Of a stretch of 17,153 bases of DNA, positions 1 through 7,420 are shown one piece after another. The stretch lies in contig CAYYVJ010000044.1 of assembly GCA_964475115.1 (NCBI GenBank), forward strand, positions 1 to 17,153, in the 5' to 3' direction. Each line of letters opens with the position of its first letter. Positions within the stretch are counted from its first letter, which is position 1. This DNA comes from CAYYVJ01 sp964475115 (GTDB lineage: Bacteria; Bacillota; Clostridia; Lachnospirales; Lachnospiraceae). A model generated the notes under the pieces. It had not been told where the DNA came from and did not search any database. It worked only from the letters and a program-made list of their open reading frames with translations. Both the position numbers and the translations under genes were made by a program.

Positions 1-625
1 TGTTCCGCTAGATGATATTTCTATGGAGAATGGAAGGATACGTGCATTTACCCCGGGATGGCTGGAGAGAGAAAGTGTTTTCCTTCATATGGAATACAAG
101 TATTTGCTATCAATGTTGAAATCAGGGCTTTATGAAGAGTTTTTTGAGGAATTGCCAAATACTTTTATAGCATTTAGGGATCCAAAGGAATATGGAAGAA
201 GTATACTTGAGAATTCTTCCTTTATAGCTTCTAGTGTGAACCCGGATGAAAATGTTCATGGAAGAGGTTATGTGGCACGTCTTAGTGGTTCTACAACAGA
301 AGCGATTTCTATGTGGATCCATATGTTTATGGGGAACAAGATATTCACTTATGTAGAAGGCGAGTTGCAGTTACATCTTGAGCCAAAGCTTCCTGGATGG
401 CTGTTTGACTTGGAGGGTAAGATTTCATTTACATTTTTATCAAAGTGTAAGGTGACATACTATAATCCTTCCCAAAAGAACACATATGGTGAAGATGCTG
501 CTAAGATAAAGGAAATTCTCCTTGTAGATACAAATGAAAAAATAGAGTCTAGTGTTATAGTAGGTAAATTGGCAGAGAAGATAAGAGATGGTCAAATTAG
601 TGAAGTTATTATTACTTTGGAATAA
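1..625 (+). CDS. C-terminal part of a GH94-like beta-glucan/disaccharide phosphorylase (5' end outside window)
   Basis: The reading frame is open to the left edge, so the ATG at 23 is internal and this is the last ~207 residues of a longer protein. The residues resemble the C-terminal part of the (alpha/alpha)6-barrel phosphorylases annotated as cellobiose phosphorylase. Recognisable blocks are WLERESVFLHMEYKYLL, DPKEYGRSILENSSFI, a SSVNPDEN-HGRG stretch, and ARLSGSTTEAISMW, followed by the beta-sandwich tail. This clan (GH94 with relatives GH149 and GH161) splits beta-linked glucans with phosphate to give glucose 1-phosphate. The catalytic Asp would lie upstream, so substrate linkage and exact family cannot be read here. 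The next gene starts 32 nt later and encodes a GH3 glycosidase, which suggests a cytoplasmic beta-glucan oligosaccharide operon. The clan is fairly sure; the specificity is unknown. Confidence 0.75.
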   Translation, partial: VPLDDISMENGRIRAFTPGWLERESVFLHMEYKYLLSMLKSGLYEEFFEELPNTFIAFRDPKEYGRSILENSSFIASSVNPDENVHGRGYVARLSGSTTEAISMWIHMFMGNKIFTYVEGELQLHLEPKLPGWLFDLEGKISFTFLSKCKVTYYNPSQKNTYGEDAAKIKEILLVDTNEKIESSVIVGKLAEKIRDGQISEVIITLE

Positions 626-657
626 CCATATTACATATAAGAGAGGGCATAGAATAC

Positions 658-3456
658 ATGAATACATCAAAGATTGGAATACCGTTAGAAGGTTTTGCTG
701 AATTTTCTAGAGAAGTTGCTTCGGAAGGAGCAATCTTGCTAAAAAATGAAGGAGCCGTCCTTCCACTTATAGGTGGGGAGGTAATATCCTTATTTGGAAG
801 AACCCAAATAGATTACTATCGAAGTGGTACTGGTTCAGGTGGTGCGGTTAATGTAGAATATACTACTAATTTATTAGGTGGACTTCGCAATAATAAAAAA
901 ATAGTAGTAAATGAAGAATTAGCTAAACTATATGAAGAATGGATTTTAGAACATCCTTTTGATAATGGAGGCGGAGGTTGGGCAGCAGAGCCTTGGTTTC
1001 AAGAAGAAATGCCTTTGTCAGATGAAATTGTAAAGGCAGCAAGTAGAAAGTCAAATAAGGCGATTGTTGTTATTGGACGTACTGCTGGAGAAGATAAAGA
1101 TAGTGCAGATATAGAAGGTAGCTATAGACTAACAGTAGATGAAAATAACATGCTTCAAATGGTTTCTGATTATTTTGAACAAGTGATTGTGGTATTAAAT
1201 ATTGCAGGAATTATAGATATGAATTGGATTCATGATTCTAGTTATAAGAATCGTTTGAAAGGAATCATAATCACCTGGCAAGGTGGAATCGAAGGTGGGA
1301 ATGCCGCAGCAGATGTATTGGTTGGAGACGTAACGCCTGGTGGGAAATTACCCGATACCATAGCATATTCCATTGAAGATTATCCATCTACAGCAAATTA
1401 TGGGAATGAGCTTAGAAATTTCTACCAAGAAGATATCTATGTAGGATATCGTTATTTTGAAACATTTTGTCCAGAAAAGGTAATGTATGAGTTTGGATAT
1501 GGTTTATCCTATACTACATTTGACATTGCAAATGAAAGGGTAGATAGAATAGAAAAAAATGAGAAAGAATATATCAAGGTTCAAGTAAAAGTAACAAATA
1601 CAGGAACTTCATATAGTGGAAAAGAAGTAGTTCAAGTATATTATGAAGCACCTCAAGGGAAGTTGGGAAAAGCGGCAAAAGAATTGGTGGCTTTTGCAAA
1701 AACAAAAGAATTACTTCCTGGTGAATCAGAAACTTTGATTATGGAATTTCTAGTAGAAAATATGGCTTCATATGATGATAGTGGAGTTACGGGACACAAG
1801 TCCTCTTATGTATTAGAAGAAGGTCCCTATTTCTTACATGTTGGAAATAGTGTAAAGAATGCAATAAAGGTTAAAATAGAAGACCAATATGCTTATTATG
1901 TAGAAAATCTTGTGATAATAGAAGAGTTGGAAGAAGCTTTAGCTCCAATAGAATCTTTTACAAGAATGAAGCCTGGAATCAGAAAAGAAGATGGTGCTTA
2001 TGAGATTACATATGTAGAAGTTCCAAAAAGAACGATTTCATTAAAGGAACGAATCGAAAGAAATCTTCCCACTATTATAAAACAGACGGAAGATAAGGGA
2101 ATTAAGTTAAAAGATGTATATGATAAAAAAGCGAATATTGAGGAATTTGTTGCCCAATTAAGCAATGATGATCTTGCTACCATTGTGAGAGGGGAAGGAA
2201 TGAGTAGTCCATTTGTGACTTCTGGTACAGCTTCTGCTTTTGGCGGTGTAGGAGACAGTTTACAACGTTATGGAATTCCAATTGCATGTACAGCAGATGG
2301 ACCTTCAGGAATTCGTATGGAGAGTGGTTTGAAATCTACTCAAGTTCCTATAGGAACCTTATTAGCATCTACTTGGAATCCAGATTTAGTAGAGAAGCTA
2401 TATGTAATGGAAGGAATAGAACTAAAAAATAATCAAATTGATACTTTGTTAGGACCTGGTCTTAATATTCATAGAAATCCTTTAAATGGAAGAAATTTTG
2501 AATATTTTTCAGAAGATCCTCTTATTACTGGAACTTTTGCAGCGGCAAATGTAAAAGGAATAATAAAAGGTGGTTCTAAGGCAACCTTAAAACATTTTGC
2601 AGCAAATAATCAAGAAAAGGCTCGCTCATTCGTAGATTCTGTGGTTTCAGAACGTGCTCTTAGAGAAATCTACTTAAAAGGCTTTGAAATGGCAGTAAAG
2701 GATGGGAAAGCGGATTCTATTATGACATCTTATAACCCAATTAATGGACATTGGGCAGCCTCTAACTATGATTTAAACACTTTGGTTTTACGCGAAGAAT
2801 GGGGATTTAAAGGAATTGTTATGACTGATTGGTGGGCAAAGATGAATGACGTAATGGAAGCTGGAGATGCAAATACTAAAAATACAGCATCTATGGTTCG
2901 AGCTCAAAATGATCTGTATATGGTAGTAAATAATAACGGGGCAGATATTAACTCGAATGATGATAATACCTTAGAAGCCTTAATGAGTGGAGCATTGACT
3001 GTAGGAGAACTACAGCGCTGTGCGATAAATATATGTAACTTTTTATTAGAATCACAAGCTTTATTTAGAGAGCAAAAGAATACAGAAGTCGTAAAAGAAA
3101 TCAAGTCAGTTAAAGATCTAAATGGAAAAGAAAAAGTACTGGATTTATCCGAGGATTCAAAGGTAGAAATAAATTCAACTAAGCCTAAGTCTGTATTTGT
3201 TAAAATTTTAAAAGCAGGGGAATATCGAGTAATCGTAAAATTGAAATATGATGCTTTTAATTTATTCCAATCCTCTTCTAATTTTAGTTTAAATGACGAA
3301 ATGGTAACTACGATTTCCGTTAATGGGACAGATGGTATTTGGATTACACAAAAATTAGATAAAGTTCAATTGGAAGCAGGATTTTATGAGATAAAATTAG
3401 ATTTTTCAAAACCAGGCATGGAAATAGATTGGATCGACTTTGTCTTAGTTTCGTAA
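658..3456 (+). CDS. GH3 family beta-glycosidase (beta-glucosidase-like) with reversed domain order
   Basis: The enzyme should remove sugars from the non-reducing ends of beta-glucosides or related oligosaccharides by the retaining GH3 mechanism. It has no signal peptide, so it probably works in the cytoplasm on imported sugars. Domain order is unusual. The GH3 C-type alpha/beta sandwich comes first (~20-287, ending FGYGLSYTTF), then an Fn3-like domain (~305-390), a linker, and the GH3 N-type TIM-barrel (~500-800). A C-terminal beta-rich tail (~825-932) resembles a CBM6/35-like sandwich and ends in DWIDF. In the barrel I see TADGPSGIR (D547), KHFAANNQE (K645-H646) and MTDWW with nucleophile D724. 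E145 in GRTAGED is a candidate acid/base. This reversed order is known from Butyrivibrio fibrisolvens and Ruminococcus albus enzymes. GAGAGGG lies 10 nt before the ATG. Sugar specificity (glucose, xylose, other) is not readable from the sequence. Confidence 0.9.
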   Translation: MNTSKIGIPLEGFAEFSREVASEGAILLKNEGAVLPLIGGEVISLFGRTQIDYYRSGTGSGGAVNVEYTTNLLGGLRNNKKIVVNEELAKLYEEWILEHPFDNGGGGWAAEPWFQEEMPLSDEIVKAASRKSNKAIVVIGRTAGEDKDSADIEGSYRLTVDENNMLQMVSDYFEQVIVVLNIAGIIDMNWIHDSSYKNRLKGIIITWQGGIEGGNAAADVLVGDVTPGGKLPDTIAYSIEDYPSTANYGNELRNFYQEDIYVGYRYFETFCPEKVMYEFGYGLSYTTFDIANERVDRIEKNEKEYIKVQVKVTNTGTSYSGKEVVQVYYEAPQGKLGKAAKELVAFAKTKELLPGESETLIMEFLVENMASYDDSGVTGHKSSYVLEEGPYFLHVGNSVKNAIKVKIEDQYAYYVENLVIIEELEEALAPIESFTRMKPGIRKEDGAYEITYVEVPKRTISLKERIERNLPTIIKQTEDKGIKLKDVYDKKANIEEFVAQLSNDDLATIVRGEGMSSPFVTSGTASAFGGVGDSLQRYGIPIACTADGPSGIRMESGLKSTQVPIGTLLASTWNPDLVEKLYVMEGIELKNNQIDTLLGPGLNIHRNPLNGRNFEYFSEDPLITGTFAAANVKGIIKGGSKATLKHFAANNQEKARSFVDSVVSERALREIYLKGFEMAVKDGKADSIMTSYNPINGHWAASNYDLNTLVLREEWGFKGIVMTDWWAKMNDVMEAGDANTKNTASMVRAQNDLYMVVNNNGADINSNDDNTLEALMSGALTVGELQRCAINICNFLLESQALFREQKNTEVVKEIKSVKDLNGKEKVLDLSEDSKVEINSTKPKSVFVKILKAGEYRVIVKLKYDAFNLFQSSSNFSLNDEMVTTISVNGTDGIWITQKLDKVQLEAGFYEIKLDFSKPGMEIDWIDFVLVS

Positions 3457-3501
3457 TAATGGACAAAATCTAGTAATATAAATAAAAGGAATCAAATAAT
3501 C

Positions 3502-3509
3502 AGAGGTGG
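3502..3509 (+). promoter_or_regulatory. Ribosome binding site that fixes the start of the small gene at 3518
   Basis: AGAGGTGG sits 8 nt before the ATG at 3518. An in-frame GTG at 3506 would give a protein four residues longer, but it lies inside this Shine-Dalgarno sequence and has none of its own. The ATG is therefore the better start. Confidence 0.75.
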
Positions 3510-3517
3510 ATAAACCT

Positions 3518-3766
3518 ATGGATTATGAGAGATTAAAAGAATTAAATGATACGGATATCCATACAGTAGAATTAGAAACATTGGTTGACATTAAAGATGT
3601 AAAAATAGATACCAATCTTCCTAAGGAAGAAAGAGTTAAGGACTTTGTGAAGCAAATAAGAAATCCTTACTGCTTTCGCTATGGGAAACTAATTATTAAA
3701 TTAAGTAATGCAGATTTGGAGAGACTTGAAGAAAAACTAAAAAGATATATTGATTTTTTTGAATAA
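3518..3766 (+). CDS. Small conserved protein, resembles the DUF6870 family
   Basis: This is an 82-residue soluble protein with no membrane segment, signal peptide or known catalytic motif. It resembles, from memory, small Lachnospiraceae proteins of the DUF6870 type. Their shared pattern is a short acidic N-terminus, a block like LVDIKDVKIDTNLPKEERV, then IRNPYCFRYGK followed by a (V/I)K(I/L)S-ADxxLEExL-type ending. That region here reads IIKLSNADLERLEEKLKRY. The DUF assignment could not be confirmed. Function is unknown. It lies 61 nt after the GH3 gene with no terminator or convincing promoter between, so it may be co-transcribed with the glycosidase genes. It is closed by the bidirectional terminator that overlaps its stop codon. 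Confidence 0.75.
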   Translation: MDYERLKELNDTDIHTVELETLVDIKDVKIDTNLPKEERVKDFVKQIRNPYCFRYGKLIIKLSNADLERLEEKLKRYIDFFE

Positions 3767-3795
3767 AAAATAGTAGGGAATTCCCTACTATTTTT
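3766..3795. terminator. Bidirectional rho-independent terminator (perfect palindrome)
   Basis: Five A residues, TAGTAGGGAA, TTCCCTACTA and five T residues form a perfect 30-bp palindrome. The stem is TAGTAGGG/CCCTACTA with an AATT loop and a T tract on either strand. It overlaps the stop codon of the small plus-strand gene and lies 18 nt past the stop of the minus-strand transglycosylase gene, so it can end both convergent transcripts. Confidence 0.92.
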
Positions 3796-3813
3796 GTTGC
3801 TTTGTTTATGTAG

Positions 3814-4470
3814 TTATAGTTTCCAAGCCATTAAAATATCCATGAATCTTAAATAATCTGCATAGGAAAAGATATCATCAAAATCACTAATTTTGCTTGT
3901 TTCAGATGTAGAAGTAGAAACGTTAACAACTGGAACGTCTTTTATTCCCTTTTGGGTTGAAACTGATGCATTTGCAGTAAGTGTTTCATTCATATAAGAA
4001 TTTACTTTTACAACATAACTTTGTGTCTCTTTGAAGGGAGGAATGCCCCCGTATTTTGCCACATTTCCACTACCAGCATTGTATGCAGCTAAGGCCAAGT
4101 TCCTATCTCCATCATATTTTTTTAATAAGCTAGAGATATATTTGGCACCACCCATAATGTTTTGTTCTGGGTCAAGAGAATCAGTAACGCCCAGACTTGC
4201 GGCTGTTGATGGCATTAATTGCATGACACCCTGAGCACCGCATCTAGATACAGCATTTGCATTAAAATTAGATTCGGCTTTTCCAATGGCTTTTAACAAA
4301 TCCACGTCTACATTGTATTTTTTTGCTGCTTTTTCAAAAATGTCATCCATTGTCTGAGACTTATTCAAATAAGAAGAAAATGCAACTTTGCTTGTGCTCT
4401 CATGATTGAGAGAATTTATCTGTTCCATATTTTGTTTATTCAAATTTGATATGGCATTTATCATTTCCAT
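3814..4470 (-). CDS. Lytic transglycosylase (SLT domain) without a signal peptide
   Basis: The SLT (soluble lytic transglycosylase) domain covers roughly residues 40-160. It has the catalytic Glu (E66) in KAESNFNANAVS, then GAQGVMQLMPSTAASLG, QNIMGGAKYI and LALAAYNAGSGNVAKYGGIPPF. Such enzymes cut peptidoglycan glycan strands non-hydrolytically, leaving 1,6-anhydroMurNAc ends. The protein has no Sec signal or membrane anchor: its N-terminus is polar and Asn/Gln-rich, and a Ser/Thr-rich stretch leads to a short hydrophobic C-terminus. A non-Sec route such as flagellar-type export, or release at mother-cell lysis, is inference. I chose the start at 4470 (218 residues) because GGAG lies 6 nt before it. 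The upstream ATG at 4482 has only A-rich sequence before it. The gene follows the spoVB-like gene and has its own promoter. Confidence 0.88.
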   Translation of the reverse strand: MEMINAISNLNKQNMEQINSLNHESTSKVAFSSYLNKSQTMDDIFEKAAKKYNVDVDLLKAIGKAESNFNANAVSRCGAQGVMQLMPSTAASLGVTDSLDPEQNIMGGAKYISSLLKKYDGDRNLALAAYNAGSGNVAKYGGIPPFKETQSYVVKVNSYMNETLTANASVSTQKGIKDVPVVNVSTSTSETSKISDFDDIFSYADYLRFMDILMAWKL

Positions 4471-4476
4471 GGTATT

Positions 4477-4480
4477 CTCC
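4477..4480 (-). promoter_or_regulatory. Ribosome binding site that fixes the transglycosylase start
   Basis: On the minus strand GGAG precedes the ATG at 4470 by 6 nt. It lies within the first codons that an ATG at 4482 would use, and that upstream ATG has no purine-rich SD with a G run. The shorter form of the protein is therefore favoured. Confidence 0.65.
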
Positions 4481-4507
4481 ATTTTTCTTTTGTTTTTCTT
4501 ATTTTCT

Positions 4508-4537
4508 ATTGTACCCTATCTTACCATGATAGTTCAA
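4508..4537 (-). promoter_or_regulatory. Probable SigA promoter of the transglycosylase gene
   Basis: On the minus strand TTGAAC (4532-4537) and TACAAT (4508-4513) are separated by 18 bp. The -10 matches 5 of 6 consensus bases and the -35 matches 4 of 6. The -35 overlaps the stop codon of the spoVB-like gene. Predicted transcription starts near 4501, giving a leader of about 30 nt that includes the GGAG site. Confidence 0.55.
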
Positions 4538-6048
4538 GTGTTTTTTATAGATAGAGTATTAGTAAGAAGAATTAGGATGCTATAAACGATGCAAACCATC
4601 AGGCAATGAAAGCCCAGGTCCCATATTGGAGGAAGAAGGTTAAAGAATGGTATTGATTTAATGATAAAAAAATCGATTCCTAAACCTATAAAAAGTGAAA
4701 ACACTGGTTTTAGAAGCCAAACATAAGGTTCGAAGGAGAGGCCTATTATTTTTTTGACTTTGTACCAATGTAGGAAAGTGATTAGAATCTGGCTGATAAG
4801 GATACCCCAGAGATATCCGTTGATACCGAATAATGGGACAAAAAACCAAATAAAAAAGATACGTATTAGTAGAGAAAGAATATTGTGAATAAAAGTTGAA
4901 GTCATTTCTTTGAGCCCGTGCAGAATACTTCCCAAGGTGGATGCGAGGTATAAAAAAGGACATAGCCAGGCAAGGGTGACGATAAAATTACCAGCCATTT
5001 CATTGTTAAATACAATAGTCCCCATTTGCTGTCCATAAAAAATAAATATACCAGTAAAAAGGACTCCGACTAAGAGACTTGTTTGAATGCCGAAAGAAGA
5101 ATTCTTTTTAAGTTGTAATGTATTATTCCCAGAATCGGCCTGTGCTATATTGGGAAGTAATAAAACAGATATCGAACTAGTCAGTGCACTGGGAAAAAAG
5201 ATAAAGGGCATGGCCATTCCGATTAGAATACCATAAACTTCAAGGGAACCTTTTGAATCAAGACCAAAAAGTCTTAACTTGGAGGGAATAAGAACAGCTT
5301 CTGTACTTTGTAAAAGATTCAGCATGATTCGGTTTAGGGTCAAAGGGATCGAGAGTTCTAAAAGTAATCGTCCTCTTTCTCTAAGTCTAGAATTTCCTCT
5401 GCTTTCTTTATTTGAGAAATGTAGGCTTGCAGCAAGAACGGAATAGGTGGAAGAAGCAAGTTCACCTAAGAAAAGCCCCCAAACAGCTAGTGCTGGAGAA
5501 ATAGAAAATCCATTTTCTATATAGATAGAGGTTAATAGGTAAACAGAAAAAACACGTATTATTTGTTCGAAAAGTTGAGAAAAAGCAGGAACAGTAGCTT
5601 TTTGAAGCCCATAATAATAACCGTTGATACAAGAGTGAATGGAACTAAAAGGAATGGCTAGTACCATTATCTTTAACAAATCACTGCAACGCACATCACC
5701 TAATATGTATAGAGCTATAAAGTCTGAGTATCTAAAAACGATAAAACAAACACTTAAAGAAAGTGAAAGAGATAGTATTAAACCTGCTTTTAAAGTAGTT
5801 CTAGCGTTTTTATACTGATGCAAAGCTGTTTGTGTGGCAACGTCTTGGGAGATGGCGGTTTGTAGAGCAGCTACGGCTATAGAATGACAAAGACTATAGA
5901 TTGGAAAGATAAGTTGATATATTCCCATTCCTTCTGCACCAATCGTATTAGATAAGAATATTCTATAGAAGAAGCCAATGAAACGTGAAAGAATTCCAGC
6001 TATAGTTAAAAGGAGTGCTCCCTTAATAAGTACTTTTTTCTGGCTCAT
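4534..6048 (-). CDS. spoVB: SpoVB-family polysaccharide/lipid flippase (MOP superfamily)
   Basis: This 504-residue integral membrane protein has about twelve to fourteen hydrophobic helices. The N-terminus, with KGALLLTIAGILSRFIGFFYR followed closely by GAEGMGIYQLIFPIY, is typical of the SpoVB/MurJ-like branch of the MOP exporter superfamily. SpoVB in Bacillus subtilis is needed for spore cortex synthesis and is thought to flip a lipid-linked peptidoglycan precursor. YtgP/MurJ paralogues do the same for vegetative wall. Length fits SpoVB (about 520 residues). The start is supported by AGGA five nt upstream of the ATG at 6048. Downstream on the same strand lies a lytic transglycosylase, also a peptidoglycan enzyme. 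A vegetative MurJ/YtgP role or a polysaccharide exporter role cannot be excluded from sequence alone. Confidence 0.85.
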   Translation of the reverse strand: MSQKKVLIKGALLLTIAGILSRFIGFFYRIFLSNTIGAEGMGIYQLIFPIYSLCHSIAVAALQTAISQDVATQTALHQYKNARTTLKAGLILSLSLSLSVCFIVFRYSDFIALYILGDVRCSDLLKIMVLAIPFSSIHSCINGYYYGLQKATVPAFSQLFEQIIRVFSVYLLTSIYIENGFSISPALAVWGLFLGELASSTYSVLAASLHFSNKESRGNSRLRERGRLLLELSIPLTLNRIMLNLLQSTEAVLIPSKLRLFGLDSKGSLEVYGILIGMAMPFIFFPSALTSSISVLLLPNIAQADSGNNTLQLKKNSSFGIQTSLLVGVLFTGIFIFYGQQMGTIVFNNEMAGNFIVTLAWLCPFLYLASTLGSILHGLKEMTSTFIHNILSLLIRIFFIWFFVPLFGINGYLWGILISQILITFLHWYKVKKIIGLSFEPYVWLLKPVFSLFIGLGIDFFIIKSIPFFNLLPPIWDLGFHCLMVCIVYSILILLTNTLSIKNT

Positions 6049-6060
6049 AAATGTCCTACT

Positions 6061-6089
6061 ATAGTATGATTTATTGATATAATATATTC
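6061..6089 (-). promoter_or_regulatory. Possible SigE-type (sporulation) promoter upstream of spoVB
   Basis: On the minus strand GAATATA (6083-6089), a 14-bp spacer and CATACTAT (6061-6068) closely resemble the mother-cell SigE consensus (KMATATT, 14-15 bp, CATACANT). This fits the SigE control of spoVB known in Bacillus. Against it, the expected transcription start near 6054 would fall inside the Shine-Dalgarno sequence. The call is tentative. Confidence 0.35.
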
Positions 6090-6125
6090 AGTTGAGAAAA
6101 TTTTAGACGTTTGATTTATAATATA

Positions 6126-6154
6126 TTGACAGAGATAAATACTAATGTTATTAT
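6126..6154 (+). promoter_or_regulatory. Strong SigA extended -10 promoter of the nifS operon
   Basis: A perfect TTGACA (6126-6131) is separated by 17 bp from TATTAT (6149-6154). TG sits one base before the -10 hexamer, forming an extended -10. Transcription should start near 6161, leaving a leader of about 57 nt that contains the palindrome at 6167-6185. Confidence 0.85.
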
Positions 6155-6166
6155 AACATGAGGTAA

Positions 6167-6185
6167 TCCTAGTAGAATACTAGGA
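6167..6185. promoter_or_regulatory. Operator-like palindrome in the nifS leader
   Basis: TCCTAGTAgaaTACTAGGA is a perfect inverted repeat with 8-bp arms around a 3-bp centre. It lies just downstream of the predicted transcription start. There is no T tract, so it is not a terminator. Its size and place suit a repressor site. Rrf2-family regulators (IscR/CymR type) often control such operons and sit beside them, but none is encoded in this window, so the binding protein is unknown. Confidence 0.55.
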
Positions 6186-6217
6186 AATAAAAAAAGTCTT
6201 CAAAGGAGTAAGGATTA

Positions 6218-7405
6218 ATGGAAGGATTAATATATTTAGATAATGCAGCGACGACTCCGACACGACAAGAAGTAGTAGATGAAATGCTCCCATATTTCAC
6301 TGAGAAATATGGTAATCCATCTTCCGTATATAGTTTTGCTGCTCAAAATAAAAACATAACAAATAATGCTAGAGAAATCATTGCAAATTCATTAAACACC
6401 AAAGATAGTAATATTTATTTTACAGCAGGTGGAAGTGAATCTGATAACTGGGCTTTAAAAGAAACGGTCCAGGCATATAGAAGTAAAGGGAATCACATTA
6501 TTACCAGCAAAATTGAACATCATGCTATCTTGCATACTTGTGAGTATCTAGAAAAGAATGGCATTGAAGTTACCTATTTAGATGTAGATGAATTCGGTAT
6601 GGTTAAATTAGAAGAATTAAAAAAAGCCATACGTCCTACGACTATTTTGATTTCAATTATGTATGCTAATAATGAAATAGGAACCATTCAACCAATTAAG
6701 GAAATTGGGAAAATAGCAAAAGAAAATAAGATTATTTTCCATACAGATGCTGTTCAAGCGTATGGACAAATCGCTATAGATGTTGATGAATTAAATATAG
6801 ATTTATTAAGTGCGAGTGCACACAAATTAAATGGACCAAAAGGAATTGGCTTCCTATATATTAGAAATGGTTTAAAATTAGGTTCTTTAATACATGGTGG
6901 AACTCAAGAGAGAAGAAGACGAGCAGGTACAGAAAATGTTCCTGGTATTGTTGGATTTGGTAAAGCTGTAGAACTTGCTCTTTTAGATATGAAGGAAAGA
7001 GAAGAGAAAGAAATCGAGCTAAGAGATTACTTGATGAAACGTGTTTTAGCAGAAGTTCCTTATTCAAGAGTGAATGGACATAGAGAAGATAGATTACCAA
7101 ATAATGTAAGCTTCTGTTTTCAATTTATTGAAGGAGAATCTTTATTAATTATGCTAGATATGAAGGGAATCTGTGCTTCTAGTGGTTCGGCTTGTACTTC
7201 TGGCTCACTAGACCCCTCACATGTTTTACTTGCTATTGGCTTACCTCATGAAATTGCACATGGCTCTTTAAGGTTAACACTAGGTAGCAATAACACAAAA
7301 GAAGAGATGGATTATGTGGTGGAAAGTATAAAAGAAGTTGTAGGGAAACTTAGATCAATGTCACCTTTATACGAAGATTTTATAAAAGACAAAAGCAAAC
7401 AATAG
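6218..7405 (+). CDS. nifS: Cysteine desulfurase, NifS/IscS type
   Basis: This PLP enzyme removes sulfur from L-cysteine, leaving alanine and an enzyme-bound persulfide for Fe-S cluster assembly and tRNA thiolation. The 395 residues are normal for the family. Visible landmarks are the N-terminal YLDNAATTP, GGSESDN, EHHAILH (PLP-stacking His region), FHTDAVQAYGQ and SASAHKLNGPKG with the PLP lysine K203. C326, in the loop ASSGSACTSGS, is the likely persulfide cysteine. That loop matches the longer group I (IscS/NifS) form rather than SufS. AAAGGAG lies 9 nt before the ATG. It is the first gene of the operon and runs into nifU with a 15-nt gap. The name iscS would be equally defensible; dedicated nitrogenase genes are not visible nearby. 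Confidence 0.95.
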   Translation: MEGLIYLDNAATTPTRQEVVDEMLPYFTEKYGNPSSVYSFAAQNKNITNNAREIIANSLNTKDSNIYFTAGGSESDNWALKETVQAYRSKGNHIITSKIEHHAILHTCEYLEKNGIEVTYLDVDEFGMVKLEELKKAIRPTTILISIMYANNEIGTIQPIKEIGKIAKENKIIFHTDAVQAYGQIAIDVDELNIDLLSASAHKLNGPKGIGFLYIRNGLKLGSLIHGGTQERRRRAGTENVPGIVGFGKAVELALLDMKEREEKEIELRDYLMKRVLAEVPYSRVNGHREDRLPNNVSFCFQFIEGESLLIMLDMKGICASSGSACTSGSLDPSHVLLAIGLPHEIAHGSLRLTLGSNNTKEEMDYVVESIKEVVGKLRSMSPLYEDFIKDKSKQ

Positions 7406-7420
7406 GAGGAATAGAATAGG

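Noticed and set aside
122..2183. Short open frames on the minus strand opposite the phosphorylase and GH3 genes
   Set aside because: They lack ribosome binding sites and family resemblance, and lie wholly inside strong genes; the same holds for antisense frames elsewhere in the window.
3506..3517. GTG start for the small conserved protein
   Set aside because: The GTG lies within the Shine-Dalgarno sequence of the ATG at 3518 and has none of its own.
4516..4532. CTATC/GATAG inverted repeat after spoVB as a terminator
   Set aside because: The stem is 5 bp, there is no T tract on the minus strand, and the stretch is better explained as the spacer of the transglycosylase promoter.
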